A stretch of DNA of 64,000 bases, from positions 620,001-684,000 of the forward strand of contig CAVWXT010000001.1 of NCBI GenBank assembly GCA_963759115.1. The letters are read 5' to 3'. A model generated the notes under the pieces. It was not told the DNA's origin. It did not search any database and worked only from the letters and a program-made list of their open reading frames with translations. The DNA comes from CAVWXT01 sp963759115. Its GTDB lineage: Bacteria > Planctomycetota > Planctomycetia > Pirellulales > Thermoguttaceae. Below, piece after piece: positions 28,425-37,275 of this stretch. A program made the translations under genes and the position numbers. The stretch's first letter is position 1, and every line of letters starts with the position of its first letter.

Positions 28425-30019
28425 GCAAGAAAACGACGAACGGCAAACCCTCAAACCTCTTGCCGGTCCCCGCGTTTGACGCCGACTTGCTGCCCGACGC
28501 GCTGCGCCCTTGGGTTGCGGACATCGCCGATCGGATGCAATGCCCTCTCGACTTCCCGGCCGTGGGCGCGATGATCGTGCTGGCGGCCGTGGTAGGGCGG
28601 AAGGTGGGCATCCGCCCCAAGATGCGCGATGCGTGGCAGGTGATTGTGAACCTCTGGGGATTGCTCATCGGCCGGCCCGGCATAATGAAATCCCCGCCAC
28701 TCAAGGAAGTGCTAAAGCCGTTGCACCGTCTGGAGGCCCTTGCGAAGAAAGAGTACGCCGACGCGATGCAAGAATATGCGACCAGGGCGATTGTTGCCGT
28801 GGCGCGAAAGAAAGTCACGCAGACGGAAATCGAGAAGGCGGTGAAACGCGGCGACGCTGATCCTGACAAGATGGCTGCCGACCTGTTGGCCGAAGATGAG
28901 CAGCCCCCAACGCGCCGGCGATACATCGTCAATGACTCCACCGTGGAAAAAATGGGAATCATCTTTAACGAAAACCCAAACGGACTGCTTGGGTACCGTG
29001 ACGAAATCCAAGGGCTTCTGCGCGGTCTCGACAAGCCAGGCCGTGAGGATTACCGCGCCTTCTACTTGGAGTGTTGGGCCGGCGACGGCCGTTTCACTTG
29101 GGACCGTGTTGGGCGCGGCACCCTCGACATCGAGGCATGTTGCCTTTCGTTCATCGGCACCATTCAGCCCGGCCCATTGCAGAGCTACCAATTCAGCGCG
29201 GCGGCGGGAGGGCAAGGCGACGATGGTTTGCTCCAGCGCTTTCAACTGGCGGTGTGGCCAGACGTGTCAAGCGATTGGGTCAACGTCGATGAGTGGCCTA
29301 ACAAGGAAGCACGCGACCGCGCCTATGCGGTGGTGGAACGGCTTGCGAACCTCGACCCGTGGGACGTGGACGCCCAACAGGATGACAACGATGCGGTTCC
29401 CTTTCTTCGATTCGACCACAAGGCGCAAGGCGCGTTCGATGAGTGGAGGGGCGACCTTGAACGGACTTTGCGGGCGGGTACGCTGGCCCCGGCGCTGGAA
29501 TCAGTCTACGCAAAGTACCGGAGCCTGATTCCGTCGATCGCTCTGCTGATCCACCTGGCCGATGGCGGGCGCGGCCCGGTTCCATTGTCAGCCCTCGATA
29601 GGGCGGTGGGCTGGGGGCGCTACCTGTTCGGCCATGCTGGGAGAATCTATTCGATAACCGGGGCGGGCGACGGCGGCAGCCGGGAAGCCCGACTGGATTC
29701 TATTCGGCGACTGGGCGGCAGAGTGACGGCCCACGACTTGCGCCACCACGGTTTCGGTGGCGACACCGACGCGGCCCAAAGCTTCCTGGAGGGGCTTGTG
29801 AGGGATAAGGCCGGGGTCTGGAAGAATGTGCCACCGGGACCGCGTGGTGGCCGTCCTACTTGCGTTTTCGTCCTGACCGCAACCAACACCAAAACCGAAA
29901 CCCCCAGCAAACCCGAGGAAAACGTGGGTTTCAGTTTCGGTGCCGATGCTACGCAGCCCGATCCGAACGACTTGCTCTTGGAGGCGGCGGTGGAAGACGG
30001 GGAGGCCGGAATATGGTAG
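28421..30019 (+). CDS. DUF3987 helicase/primase-like replication protein
   Basis: A 532-aa intact protein. The region FPAVGAMIVLAAVVGRKVGI followed by RPKMRDAWQVIVNLWGLLIG and RPGIMKSPPLKEVLKPL matches the DUF3987 core found in phage and plasmid primase-helicase proteins; GRPGIMKSP occupies the place of the nucleotide-binding loop, without a canonical GKS/T. Later motifs include GYRDEIQGLLRGL and IGTIQPGPLQSY. GGAGGA lies upstream of the ATG. It probably starts replication of the excised element. The C-terminus carries a low-complexity Thr/Lys/Pro tail. Confidence 0.7.
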   Translation: MSKKTTNGKPSNLLPVPAFDADLLPDALRPWVADIADRMQCPLDFPAVGAMIVLAAVVGRKVGIRPKMRDAWQVIVNLWGLLIGRPGIMKSPPLKEVLKPLHRLEALAKKEYADAMQEYATRAIVAVARKKVTQTEIEKAVKRGDADPDKMAADLLAEDEQPPTRRRYIVNDSTVEKMGIIFNENPNGLLGYRDEIQGLLRGLDKPGREDYRAFYLECWAGDGRFTWDRVGRGTLDIEACCLSFIGTIQPGPLQSYQFSAAAGGQGDDGLLQRFQLAVWPDVSSDWVNVDEWPNKEARDRAYAVVERLANLDPWDVDAQQDDNDAVPFLRFDHKAQGAFDEWRGDLERTLRAGTLAPALESVYAKYRSLIPSIALLIHLADGGRGPVPLSALDRAVGWGRYLFGHAGRIYSITGAGDGGSREARLDSIRRLGGRVTAHDLRHHGFGGDTDAAQSFLEGLVRDKAGVWKNVPPGPRGGRPTCVFVLTATNTKTETPSKPEENVGFSFGADATQPDPNDLLLEAAVEDGEAGIW

Positions 30020-30237
30020 CAAAACCATCGAAGACCGAGCGGCTGGAAACCATATTGCGTATCGTCCCCGGTCTGGTGCGGGCTTCCGCACTACTCAAGC
30101 CGGCGGCATCGGGCGAGCAGGCGGAATCGGCCCCCCAGGATTCGCCCTGTTGCGTTTCTGGCGGCATGGTCGATACACAAGACCTCAGGGACAATCGGCC
30201 ACTACAGGGGCACCTACGGGGCTTTGCCAGGGTGTGA
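30013..30237 (+). CDS. Small hypothetical protein overlapping the DUF3987 gene
   Basis: A 74-aa reading frame whose ATG overlaps the stop of the DUF3987 gene by seven bases (ATGGTAG), which favours coupled translation. The first 40 residues (MVAKPSKTERLETILRIVPG) look like a normal helical protein; the remainder is less convincing. No family recognised. Confidence 0.35.
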   Translation: MVAKPSKTERLETILRIVPGLVRASALLKPAASGEQAESAPQDSPCCVSGGMVDTQDLRDNRPLQGHLRGFARV

Positions 30238-30342
30238 AACTGGGCAGGGTGGAATTGCGAAAGGGTGCAATGGTTTGCGGGAGTGGTGAAAATCGAAAAG
30301 GGGGTATTGACCAATAATCAAGACTGTGATAGGATAAGGCCG

Positions 30343-30573
30343 ATGGCAAAGAAACGACTGACACTGACCGATGAGTTGAAGGCGGCAATTACGACGGCCG
30401 ATGAGAGCATGGGCCAGATTGCCCGTGAAAGCGGAATCGACATTGCCACTATCTCAAGATTCATCCACGGCAAAGGCGGCCTTTCGATGGAAGGGCTGGA
30501 CGCGATAGGAAAGTACCTTGGGCTGAGGATCGTGACCGACAAGCGCGAGAGCAAGACGAAGAAAGGCAGGTAG
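30343..30573 (+). CDS. XRE-family HTH regulator
   Basis: A 76-aa protein with a compact Cro/CI helix-turn-helix: MGQIARESGIDIATISRFIH, then GKGGLSMEGLDAIGKYLGL. It is basic at the C-terminus (RESKTKKGR). AGGATAAGG lies just upstream. The integrase begins four bases after its stop, so this is probably a repressor co-transcribed with and controlling the integrase, as in many integrative elements. Confidence 0.75.
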   Translation: MAKKRLTLTDELKAAITTADESMGQIARESGIDIATISRFIHGKGGLSMEGLDAIGKYLGLRIVTDKRESKTKKGR

Positions 30574-30577
30574 GAAC

Positions 30578-31246
30578 ATGGCGAGTATATCCACGGACTC
30601 CGGCGGCAAAGGGCGGATTCTGTTCTGTGCGCCCGATGGCAAGCGGAAGGTGATTCGACTGGGTAAGGTGCCGATGAAAACGGCCACAAGCATCAGAACG
30701 CGGGTGGAGAACATGCTGGCGGCCATGCTGGGCAAGCACGCCATCGACGGCGACACGGCCGCGTGGGTGGGCAGTCTCGATGCCCGCATGGCCCACAAGC
30801 TGGCGGCGGTGGGGCTGGTGCCACGACGCGAACCGACGCCGGATGAAGCGCAGCCCGAGGGCGCGACACTGGCCGGATTCATCAAACAGTACATTGCAGC
30901 CCGGCCGGGGATGAAACCGAACACGCTCAAAAAACTATGGGCAGACGGAGCGGTCCCTTGTGGACTACTTCGGCGCGGGCCGGCTGCTGACCGACATTGC
31001 CCCCGGCGATTGCGACGATTGAAAGGCCCACCAGGAAGCCAAGGGGCACGCCCCGGCGACCATCGGCCGCAACGTGAAGCGGGCGCGGCAGTTCCTCCGC
31101 GCGGCGGTCCGCAAGCGGCTGCTTGACCAGAACCCGATGCGAGACGTAAAAGCCCCGGGCCAGGTGAACACGGCGGGCGATTCTGGCAGACTCTCGCACG
31201 AAACGCCACAAGCTCCTGACAATCAAGGGCTTGTGCTAGAATCTTC
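30578..31246 (+). pseudogene. Tyrosine recombinase/integrase, N-terminal part only
   Basis: The start MASISTDSGGKGRILFCAPD (an arm-binding domain that begins with beta strands) is followed by the core-binding SAM-like domain: LAGFIKQYIAARPGMKPNTL, then after a frame change near 30950 SLVDYFGAGRLLTDIAPGD and TIGRNVKRARQFLRAAVRKR. A TGA at 31020-31022 replaces the Trp expected in GDCDD-W-KAH. The sequence becomes unrecognisable after KAPGQVN near 31165, and IS66 begins at 31247. The catalytic domain with R-H-R-Y residues is absent, so the element cannot integrate or excise by itself. Confidence 0.75.
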
Positions 31247-33079
31247 GTAAAGCTTCGTCCAACCCGTCCTTTGGGGTGGGTTGGCGAAGATATTGATCTG
31301 GCCTGAGGGGGGCAATCTGGATATAGCGTGGCCTTATGAATGCCACGCTTCTGGTCCCGCCGACCGAGACGACGAAGACGTTGGTCTCTTGTGCGAACTG
31401 CCCGGCCGTCGAACGTCTGGAACGCGCACTGGAGCAGTTGCAGAGAGATTTCCGCCGGGAAGTCGGCTATTGGAAAAGCCAACATGCCAAGGCCCTAAGA
31501 CGCCTTGAACAGTTGACCGAGGAGCTTGAACAATCTCGCGGTCAGGTCCGCGCCCTGCAAGACAAGCTCTTTGGTCGCAAGTCGGAGAAGTCGGCCCAAG
31601 GCAATCGGGCCAACGATTTGTTCGATCCCCAAGAGGTCGAAACGACTCCCAAGAAACGCGGTGCGCAGCCCGGTCATGCCGGCCACGGTCGGCGCGACTA
31701 TTCCCATCTGCCAGTCGAGGAAGAGTTTGTCGCGCTGCCGGAAGAATCGTTGATCTGTCCGATCTGCGGAAGGTTGCCCGCGATGATGTCAGACACGGAA
31801 GATTCGGAGGTGTTGGAGATCGACGTGCGGGCGCATCGGCGGCGCATTCGACGGCGACGCTATCGGGCGGCGTGCGATTGCGATCCCGCGAGGCGAACGC
31901 TTACGGCCCCGCCGCCGCCGAAATTGATTCCCAAAGGCAACTACGGCGTTTCGATCTGGGTGTTTGTCTTGTTGGATAAGTATTCGTCGTATCGGCCCAC
32001 GGAACGGCTGCTCGGGCAACTCGAACAGTATGATTTGGACTTGCCGGGTGGCACGATCAACGACGGGCTGCAACGGATGGGGCCGATGTTGCAGCCGATC
32101 TACGAGGCATTGTGCGAGCGAAATCGGCAAGGCGACTTCCATCAAGCCGACGAAACCCGATGGCTGGTTTTCGCCGTTTTGGACGGGAAAAAGGGCTATG
32201 GCTGGTGGTTGTGGGTCATTCTCGGCACGGATACGGTGGTCTATCTGCTCGATCCCAGTCGCGGCCACGAAGTGCCGCAGTCGCACTTGGGGCTAAAGGC
32301 TTCCGGGGTGTTGGCAGTGGATCGGTACTCAGGCTACAAGGCCATGACGCCGGTGAAAAGAGGGTTGCTGTTGTTGGCGTTCTGTTGGTGCATGTGCGGT
32401 GCGACTTTGTCGCAGTGGGCAAGAGTTGGACGGAGTTGACGCCTTGGGCCTTGGAGTGGCTGCGCCGCATCCGACACGTTTATCACGTCAATCGAGAACG
32501 CCTACAACATCCGTTCGATTCGGTGAAGTTTCAAGAACAGGATGTTCTCTTGCGTCGTGCGGTGGAAACGATGCGTGCTGAAGCCGTGACAGAACTCTCC
32601 GATGCCAAACTCCGCCAGCCGTGCCGCAAAGTTCTGGAAAGTCTGCAAGAGCATTGGACGGGACTGGTTCGGTTCGTCGATGATCCGCGCATCCCGCTGG
32701 ACAACAACGCTTCGGAACGAGCTGGTCGCGGTCCGGCCGTGGCGCGAAAGAACTTCTGCGGCTCGGGTTCCCTCTGGAGTGGCCGGCTGGCAGCGACCAT
32801 GTTCTCGCTATTGGCCACGCTGGCTCACGGGAAAATCAATCCTCGCCCGTGGCTGACGTGGTACTTGGAGAATTGTGCAGCGGCTGGCGGGAAGCGCCCG
32901 ACGACATCCACCCCTTTCTGCCCTGGAATCTCTCTTCCGAACGGCGCGCTACATTGACGATGCCAACCGCGATCCCGGCCGCCCCCGACAGTTCATAACA
33001 TTGCCCAAGGCCATCCCCTCGTCGAAGCACCTTGGCACCCGGCCAATCCCCTACGCGGACGGGTTGGACGAAGCTTTAC
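31247..33079. mobile_element. IS66-family insertion sequence (1.83 kb)
   Basis: Perfect 23-base terminal inverted repeats at 31247-31269 and 33057-33079 begin GTAAAGCTTCGTCCAACCCG. Only the transposase (TnpC) gene is present; the TnpA/TnpB accessory genes of classical IS66 are missing, as in the ISBst12-like subgroup. The eight bases flanking each end (GAATCTTC and CGGGCGTG) do not match, so either the target duplication has decayed or flanking DNA was rearranged. Confidence 0.85.
31336..32998 (+). CDS. tnpC: IS66-family transposase TnpC (two frameshifts)
   Basis: Corrected length about 550 aa. An N-terminal coiled coil (RLEQLTEELEQSRGQVRALQ) precedes DKLFGRKSEKS, the zinc-knuckle region CPICG, and the DDE core: DETRWLVF (first D), LAVDRYSGYKAM (second D) and PLDNNASERAGRG (catalytic E). 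A missing base near 32390 breaks the expected FCWCHVRRDF. A second indel near 32910 precedes the conserved ending PFLPWNLSSERR. Both breaks may be sequence errors, in which case the element could be active. Confidence 0.85.
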
Positions 33080-33386
33080 CGGGCGTGGTGCGCAACTGGT
33101 GATTGTATAGGCACTTACGATCTTCCCCAAAAGAAGCGCAGACGAGCCGGGTTGTCGCTGCTAGAATTAGGTTGTTTTCAAGGGGCTGGGGGATTGCTCC
33201 CCGGCGGCCAGTCCGACGCACGTCGACGTCGGCAAGCACGAGGCGGTGGGTCGCGATCGATACCGCTTGATCGAAAGACAACTTCGAGCAGACGGGGCCA
33301 AGCCTGTCTGAGCAGACTATCGCAGCATCTCTTTGAAGTCTGACCGCCACGCGTTGGTTCTCTGCAAGGTCCTTAGCGCCTTCCGT
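33080..33386. other. Stretch without assignable gene
   Basis: About 300 bases between the IS66 right end and rpe. Short open frames exist on both strands, but none has a start site, family motif or convincing composition. The DNA may be the far remnant of the integrative element or the tail of a gene destroyed by insertion. Confidence 0.5.
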
Positions 33387-34092
33387 ATGTCCATTTCGCC
33401 GATTCTTGCCGATTTGCATTCCGCCGCGCCGCTGGTTGCGCCGTCGCTGTTGTCGTGCGACTTCGCCGAGCTGCGGGAGGAGATTCGTCGCGTGGAAGAG
33501 GGCGGTGCCGAGTCTGTTGCACCTGGACATCATGGATGGCCATTTCGTGCCCAATTTCAGCTTTGGCTTGCCGGTTGTCGAGGCCATCCGTCGTTCGACC
33601 GATTTGCCGCTGGACGTACACCTGATGATTTCCGAGCCGGCGCGCTATGTACGCCGGTTCCGCGAGGCCGGGGCCGATCTACTGACGGTCCATATCGAAG
33701 TGCTCCCCGATCCGCGCCCCCTGTTGGAGGAGATTCGCCAGTTGGGGGCGGGTGTGGGGATTTCGCTGAATCCGCCCACTTCGGTCGATGCCCTGAGCGG
33801 GTGCCTCGATCTGTGCGACCTGGTGTTAGTGATGGGCGTCATGCCCGGATTCGGTGGCCAGGCGTTCGATCCGGTGGCCTTGGAGAAGTTGCGCCGCCTG
33901 CGCACGCTTGTCGGACCTAACAAGCTCCTGTCGGTTGACGGGGGCGTCAATCTGGATACAGTCGGCGCCTGTGCCGACGCGGGCGCCGATCTGCTGGTGA
34001 CCGGCTCAGCCCTGTTTTCCCAAGACAACTACGGCCGGTTCATCGACGAGATGACCGGCCGTGCCAGAGCCATAAAGGAAGTGCGAGTTTAG
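33387..34092 (+). CDS. rpe: Ribulose-phosphate 3-epimerase (one frameshift)
   Basis: About 235 aa TIM-barrel enzyme that interconverts ribulose- and xylulose-5-phosphate in the pentose phosphate pathway. The N-terminal PSLLSCDFAELREEIRRVE, catalytic LHLDIMDGHFVPNFSFG (metal-binding His and Asp), DVHLMI, VMGVMPGFGGQAF and SVDGGVNLDTVGACADAGAD are all present. An extra base near 33508 separates the first 40 residues from the rest. It is followed after two bases by the phosphatase-like gene, so the two are co-transcribed. Confidence 0.92.
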
Positions 34093-34094
34093 AG

Positions 34095-34679
34095 ATGTTA
34101 CGAATTGTGTTGATTCGTCCCGGTTCCACCGACTACGACGTGCAGCAGCGGATCCAGGGAAGTCTGGATATCCCCTTGAACGAACAGGGTACGGCGGAAG
34201 CCGTGCAGACCGCGGAACAATTGCGCGACAAGGAGATCGAGACCCTTTATGCGCCCGCGTCGCAGCCGGCCATGCAGACCGCCGAGATCGTTGCCAAGGC
34301 CCTGGGAATCAAGCTGAAGAAGATCGAGCGGCTGCAGAACTTCAACCAGGGTTTGTGGCAAGGCATGCTGGTGGAAGGCGTCCGCCATAAGCAGCCAAAG
34401 GTTTATCGGCAGTGGCAGGAACAGCCGGAGAACGTGTGTCCGCCCGAAGGCGAGATGCTCAGTGCGGCCGACGATCGTGTTCGCGCAGCGGTGGTGAAGC
34501 TGTTGAAGCGCCACAAGCAAGGGGTGATCGGGCTGGTCGTGCCCGAACCGCTGCTAAGCCTGGTGCGGCGGTTCATCAGCCACGGGGAACTGGGGGATTT
34601 GTGGAAGGCGCCGAACGGACACGGGCGGTTCGAGGTCCTCGAAGTGGCCCCCGAGGGAGTGCTCGCGGCGAGCGTGTGA
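34095..34679 (+). CDS. Histidine-phosphatase-superfamily protein lacking catalytic histidines
   Basis: A 194-aa intact protein with the phosphoglycerate-mutase (PF00300) fold: LIRPGSTDYDVQQRIQGSLD, then IPLNEQGTAEAVQTAEQLRD, YAPASQPAMQTAEIVAKALG and NFNQGLWQG. In active members the first motif is RHG; here it is RPG. The second catalytic His, normally in a V-x-H-G-G segment, is replaced in GLVVPEPLLSLVRRF. Most of the fold-specific residues remain, so it is folded but should have no phosphatase activity. It lies in an apparent operon rpe-this gene-accD, suggesting a regulatory or substrate-binding role. Confidence 0.8.
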   Translation: MLRIVLIRPGSTDYDVQQRIQGSLDIPLNEQGTAEAVQTAEQLRDKEIETLYAPASQPAMQTAEIVAKALGIKLKKIERLQNFNQGLWQGMLVEGVRHKQPKVYRQWQEQPENVCPPEGEMLSAADDRVRAAVVKLLKRHKQGVIGLVVPEPLLSLVRRFISHGELGDLWKAPNGHGRFEVLEVAPEGVLAASV

Positions 34680-34776
34680 GGGCGAACCACAACACGTAAG
34701 TTGGGCACCGCCCACCGAACACGAACATCTTGTGGCGGGCGATGCCCGCCCTACAAGGACTCACGAACACCGAACA

Positions 34777-35634
34777 ATGTCGATGCCAACACAGCCCGCC
34801 GATCCGAGCAGTTGGAAGAACGTCTTGAAGCGTCCCAAGCGGGGCGTGCCGGAAGGGCTTTGGAAGCGTTGCCCCGGCTGCCAGGCGACGATTTTCCGTA
34901 AAGAAGCCGAAAAGCGGCTGGGGGTCTGCCCGGAATGCGACTACCACTGGTACGTTCCGGCCCGCCAGCGGATTGCCCAGGTGCTCGACGAGGGCACGTT
35001 CGAGGAATGGGCCGCCGATCTGGAATCGGCCGATCCCCTGCGATTCGTGGACCAGAAGCCCTACCCCCAACGGCTCGAAGAGGAGCAGCAACGCACCGGG
35101 TTGCGAGAGGCGGCTGTGGTGGGCACGGGCATGATTCGCGGCCGCCGCGTGGCCTTCGGCGTGACCGACTCGGCCTTTATCATGGGCAGTATGGGCTCGG
35201 TAGTGGGCGAAAAACTCACCCGCGCCATTGAACGCGCTACGGAAGAGCAATTGCCGCTGATCATCGTCTCCGGCTCCGGCGGCGGCGCCCGCATGCACGA
35301 GGGTGTGCTCTCGCTGATGCAGATGGCCAAGGTGTCGGCCGCGCTGGCCCGCCTCGACACGGCGGGCGGGCTGTTCATCTCCGTGCTGACCAATCCGACC
35401 ATGGGCGGCGTGGCGGCGAGTTTCGCCTCGCTGGGCGACGTAGTGTTTGCCGAGCCCCGCGCCCTGATCGGCTTCGCCGGCCCGCGCACCATCAAGGCCA
35501 CCATCCGCATCGAACTGCCCAAGGGCTTCCAAACCAGCGAATTCCTGCTGGAACACGGATTCATCGACCGCATCGTGCGCCGTCAGGACTTGCAGAGCGA
35601 ACTGGCGCGAACGATCGACTACTGCGGAAAATGA
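34777..35634 (+). CDS. accD: Acetyl-CoA carboxylase carboxyltransferase subunit beta
   Basis: A 285-aa protein. The zinc ribbon CPGC...CPECDYHWYVPARQR is at residues 30-55; the carboxyltransferase core follows with GVTDSAFIMGSMGSVVGEKL, then SGSGGGARMHEGVLSLMQMA and FAGPRTIKATIRIELPKGFQ, ending HGFIDRIV. With AccA it transfers the carboxyl group from biotin to acetyl-CoA, the first step in fatty-acid synthesis. The start MSMPTQPAD was chosen because upstream sequence is repeat-like. The 97 bases before it contain a small GGCGGGC/GCCCGCC palindrome. Confidence 0.95.
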   Translation: MSMPTQPADPSSWKNVLKRPKRGVPEGLWKRCPGCQATIFRKEAEKRLGVCPECDYHWYVPARQRIAQVLDEGTFEEWAADLESADPLRFVDQKPYPQRLEEEQQRTGLREAAVVGTGMIRGRRVAFGVTDSAFIMGSMGSVVGEKLTRAIERATEEQLPLIIVSGSGGGARMHEGVLSLMQMAKVSAALARLDTAGGLFISVLTNPTMGGVAASFASLGDVVFAEPRALIGFAGPRTIKATIRIELPKGFQTSEFLLEHGFIDRIVRRQDLQSELARTIDYCGK

Positions 35635-35718
35635 TCGCTGGGCGTCGGTGTTCCACACCAGCGGGTGGCTTAATGCCGGCGCCGCTTGGCCGATCAGTTT
35701 TTCCAAATAGGACTTGCA

Positions 35719-35781
35719 GGAGGCGACTCCAGTCGCCGATCTGCGGCCGTTCTCGGGCAATCGGCGACTGGAGTCGCCTCC
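35719..35781. repeat. Perfect 22-bp inverted repeat
   Basis: Arms at 35719-35740 and 35760-35781, beginning GGAGGCGACTCCAGTCGCC, are perfect inverted copies separated by 19 bases. Each arm is itself partly palindromic (GGCGACT/AGTCGCC), the mark of a REP-type element. It lies in the roughly 330-base non-coding gap between accD and the kinase gene; nothing else is seen there. Confidence 0.75.
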
Positions 35782-35965
35782 CACAGCGAAGAACTGATTG
35801 GCCTTGAGTGCCGCTTGGCCGATAGCGCATCGCCGAGCGTTCCTTAGTATAATCGCTGAAGGGACGACGCGGGGGCGCTTGATGTTGGCTCGTTTTCAGG
35901 GCATGATCTAAGGGCAGCCGGCCGCTCCCCCGAGCGACGAGACGCCAGCCCCCAGCGGCTCAAGC

Positions 35966-36957
35966 ATGAATCTACTCGACCGCCTCAAGTTGATGCTCCC
36001 CGCCAGCCGGCTGAACGTCTCACGGCGGTTTGCGCTCTGCGGGCCGCCATCTCGGGCTCGATGTCCGATTTCTACATGGCGCGGGATCTGGATACCGACA
36101 AGGTGGTCGGCCTGAAGGTGCTCGACCTGGCCAAGACCAAGGTATTCGAGGCGCGTTTCAAGGGGCTCAGCAAGCCCTGCGAGGGCGAGATCGCCACGCA
36201 GTTGAAGCACGTTCGCATTGTGGAGACCTATGAGCACGGCCTCACGGTGGACGGGGCCCAATACCTGGTGATGGAATTTCTCGAAGGGCCGGACATGAAC
36301 TCCGTCCTGGTGGCGCGCGACCCTTGCTTGGATGGACGCCGTCTTCACTACGTCCGCGAGGCCGCCGAGGCCGTGGCCGCCGTTCACGCGGCAGGGTTCA
36401 TCCACCGCGACGTCTGCCCTCGCAACTTCCTGTTGACCAACAATCGCGAAGACCTGAAACTGATCGATTTCGGCCTGACCGTACCGGCCACGCGGCAGTT
36501 CATGCAACCGGGCAACCGAACGGGCTCGCCCAACTACATGGCCCCGGAGCTCGTCCGCCGCAGGGCGACCGACCAACGGCTGGACGTGTTCTCCTTTGGC
36601 GTGACGGCCTACGAGTTTTGCACGTTTCATCTGCCCTGGCTGCGCGGCACGACGGGCATGGCGGCGATGACCCACGACCAGCCGCCCTTGGATATCCGCG
36701 AGTGCCGCCCGCAAATTCACCCCGTGCTGGCCCAGGCCATTCACGCTTGCATCGAGCCGGACGTGAGCCGCCGCTGTCCGTCGATCGAGGCCTTTCTGCG
36801 GATGATCAGAGACGTGCCTTCCGAGGACGTCGAAATGGGGTCAGACGCACTTAGCTCTACAGCAAGAGTTTCTTGGCGAGCCGTTTGTGCTTTGCCAGCC
36901 ACGATTTGCGGTGCGAATCGTGGGCTACGCGGTTGCGTTCAATGTGGTAGTCGATGA
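35966..36957 (+). CDS. Serine/threonine protein kinase (frameshift, 3' end replaced by IS DNA)
   Basis: A Hanks-type kinase domain: the invariant Lys in VVGLKVLDLAK, catalytic loop FIHRDVCPRNFLL (HRDVxxxN), LIDFGLTV (DFG), NRTGSPNYMAPELV (APE) and DVFSFGVTAYE. The glycine loop region is damaged by an indel near 36036, which separates MNLLDRLKLMLPASRLNVSR from the domain. After MIRDVPSEDVE (about 36835) the frame enters sequence from an IS remnant and stops at 36957, so any natural C-terminal sensor or membrane part is lost. Substrates unknown. Confidence 0.75.
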
Positions 36958-37216
36958 TGTCCATCGCTTCATCTTCGGTGACTGTCGGTCGCGCAAATGA
37001 CGAACGCAGGACTCGCAACGCCAAGTCCAGAGTCAAGTCCGGCACGTCGTGCTTGATGTCCCGTTTGGTCAACGTTACGTACAAGTGCGCCAGCGCCACC
37101 AGAGCCACGTGGTGATGCCAACTGTTCCACGAGCGGGCTTCGTAGTCCGCCATCCCCAAGTGCATCTTCCCGTCTTCGAAACACTCCTCCACGCGCCACC
37201 GCGCCGCGCCGGCCTT
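36857..37216 (-). pseudogene. Truncated transposase, IS701/IS4-like C-terminal part
   Basis: Only the last 118 or so residues remain, including RWRVEECFEDGKMHLGMADY and YEARSWNSWHHHVALVALAH, which match the catalytic Glu region and tail of IS701-type DDE transposases. The N-terminal two thirds are missing; the fragment is abutted by a palindromic repeat at 37223. Its other end interrupts the kinase gene. Confidence 0.7.
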
Positions 37217-37222
37217 GGGGGA

Positions 37223-37273
37223 GAAAAGGGGATAAGTCCAATATCCGCATAAAATGGGACTTATCCCCTTTTC
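37223..37273. repeat. GGGGATAAG palindrome at the end of the IS remnant
   Basis: The left arm (37223-37239, GAAAAGGGGATAAGTCC) and right arm (37256-37273) pair except for one base. It sits exactly at the junction between the transposase fragment and the NmrA-like gene stop codon (37276). A half copy of the same sequence occurs at 38317. Confidence 0.75.
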
Positions 37274-37275
37274 TT

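Noticed and set aside
33080..33343. Gene fragments between IS66 and rpe on either strand
   Set aside because: Frames are short, lack starts and show no recognisable family.
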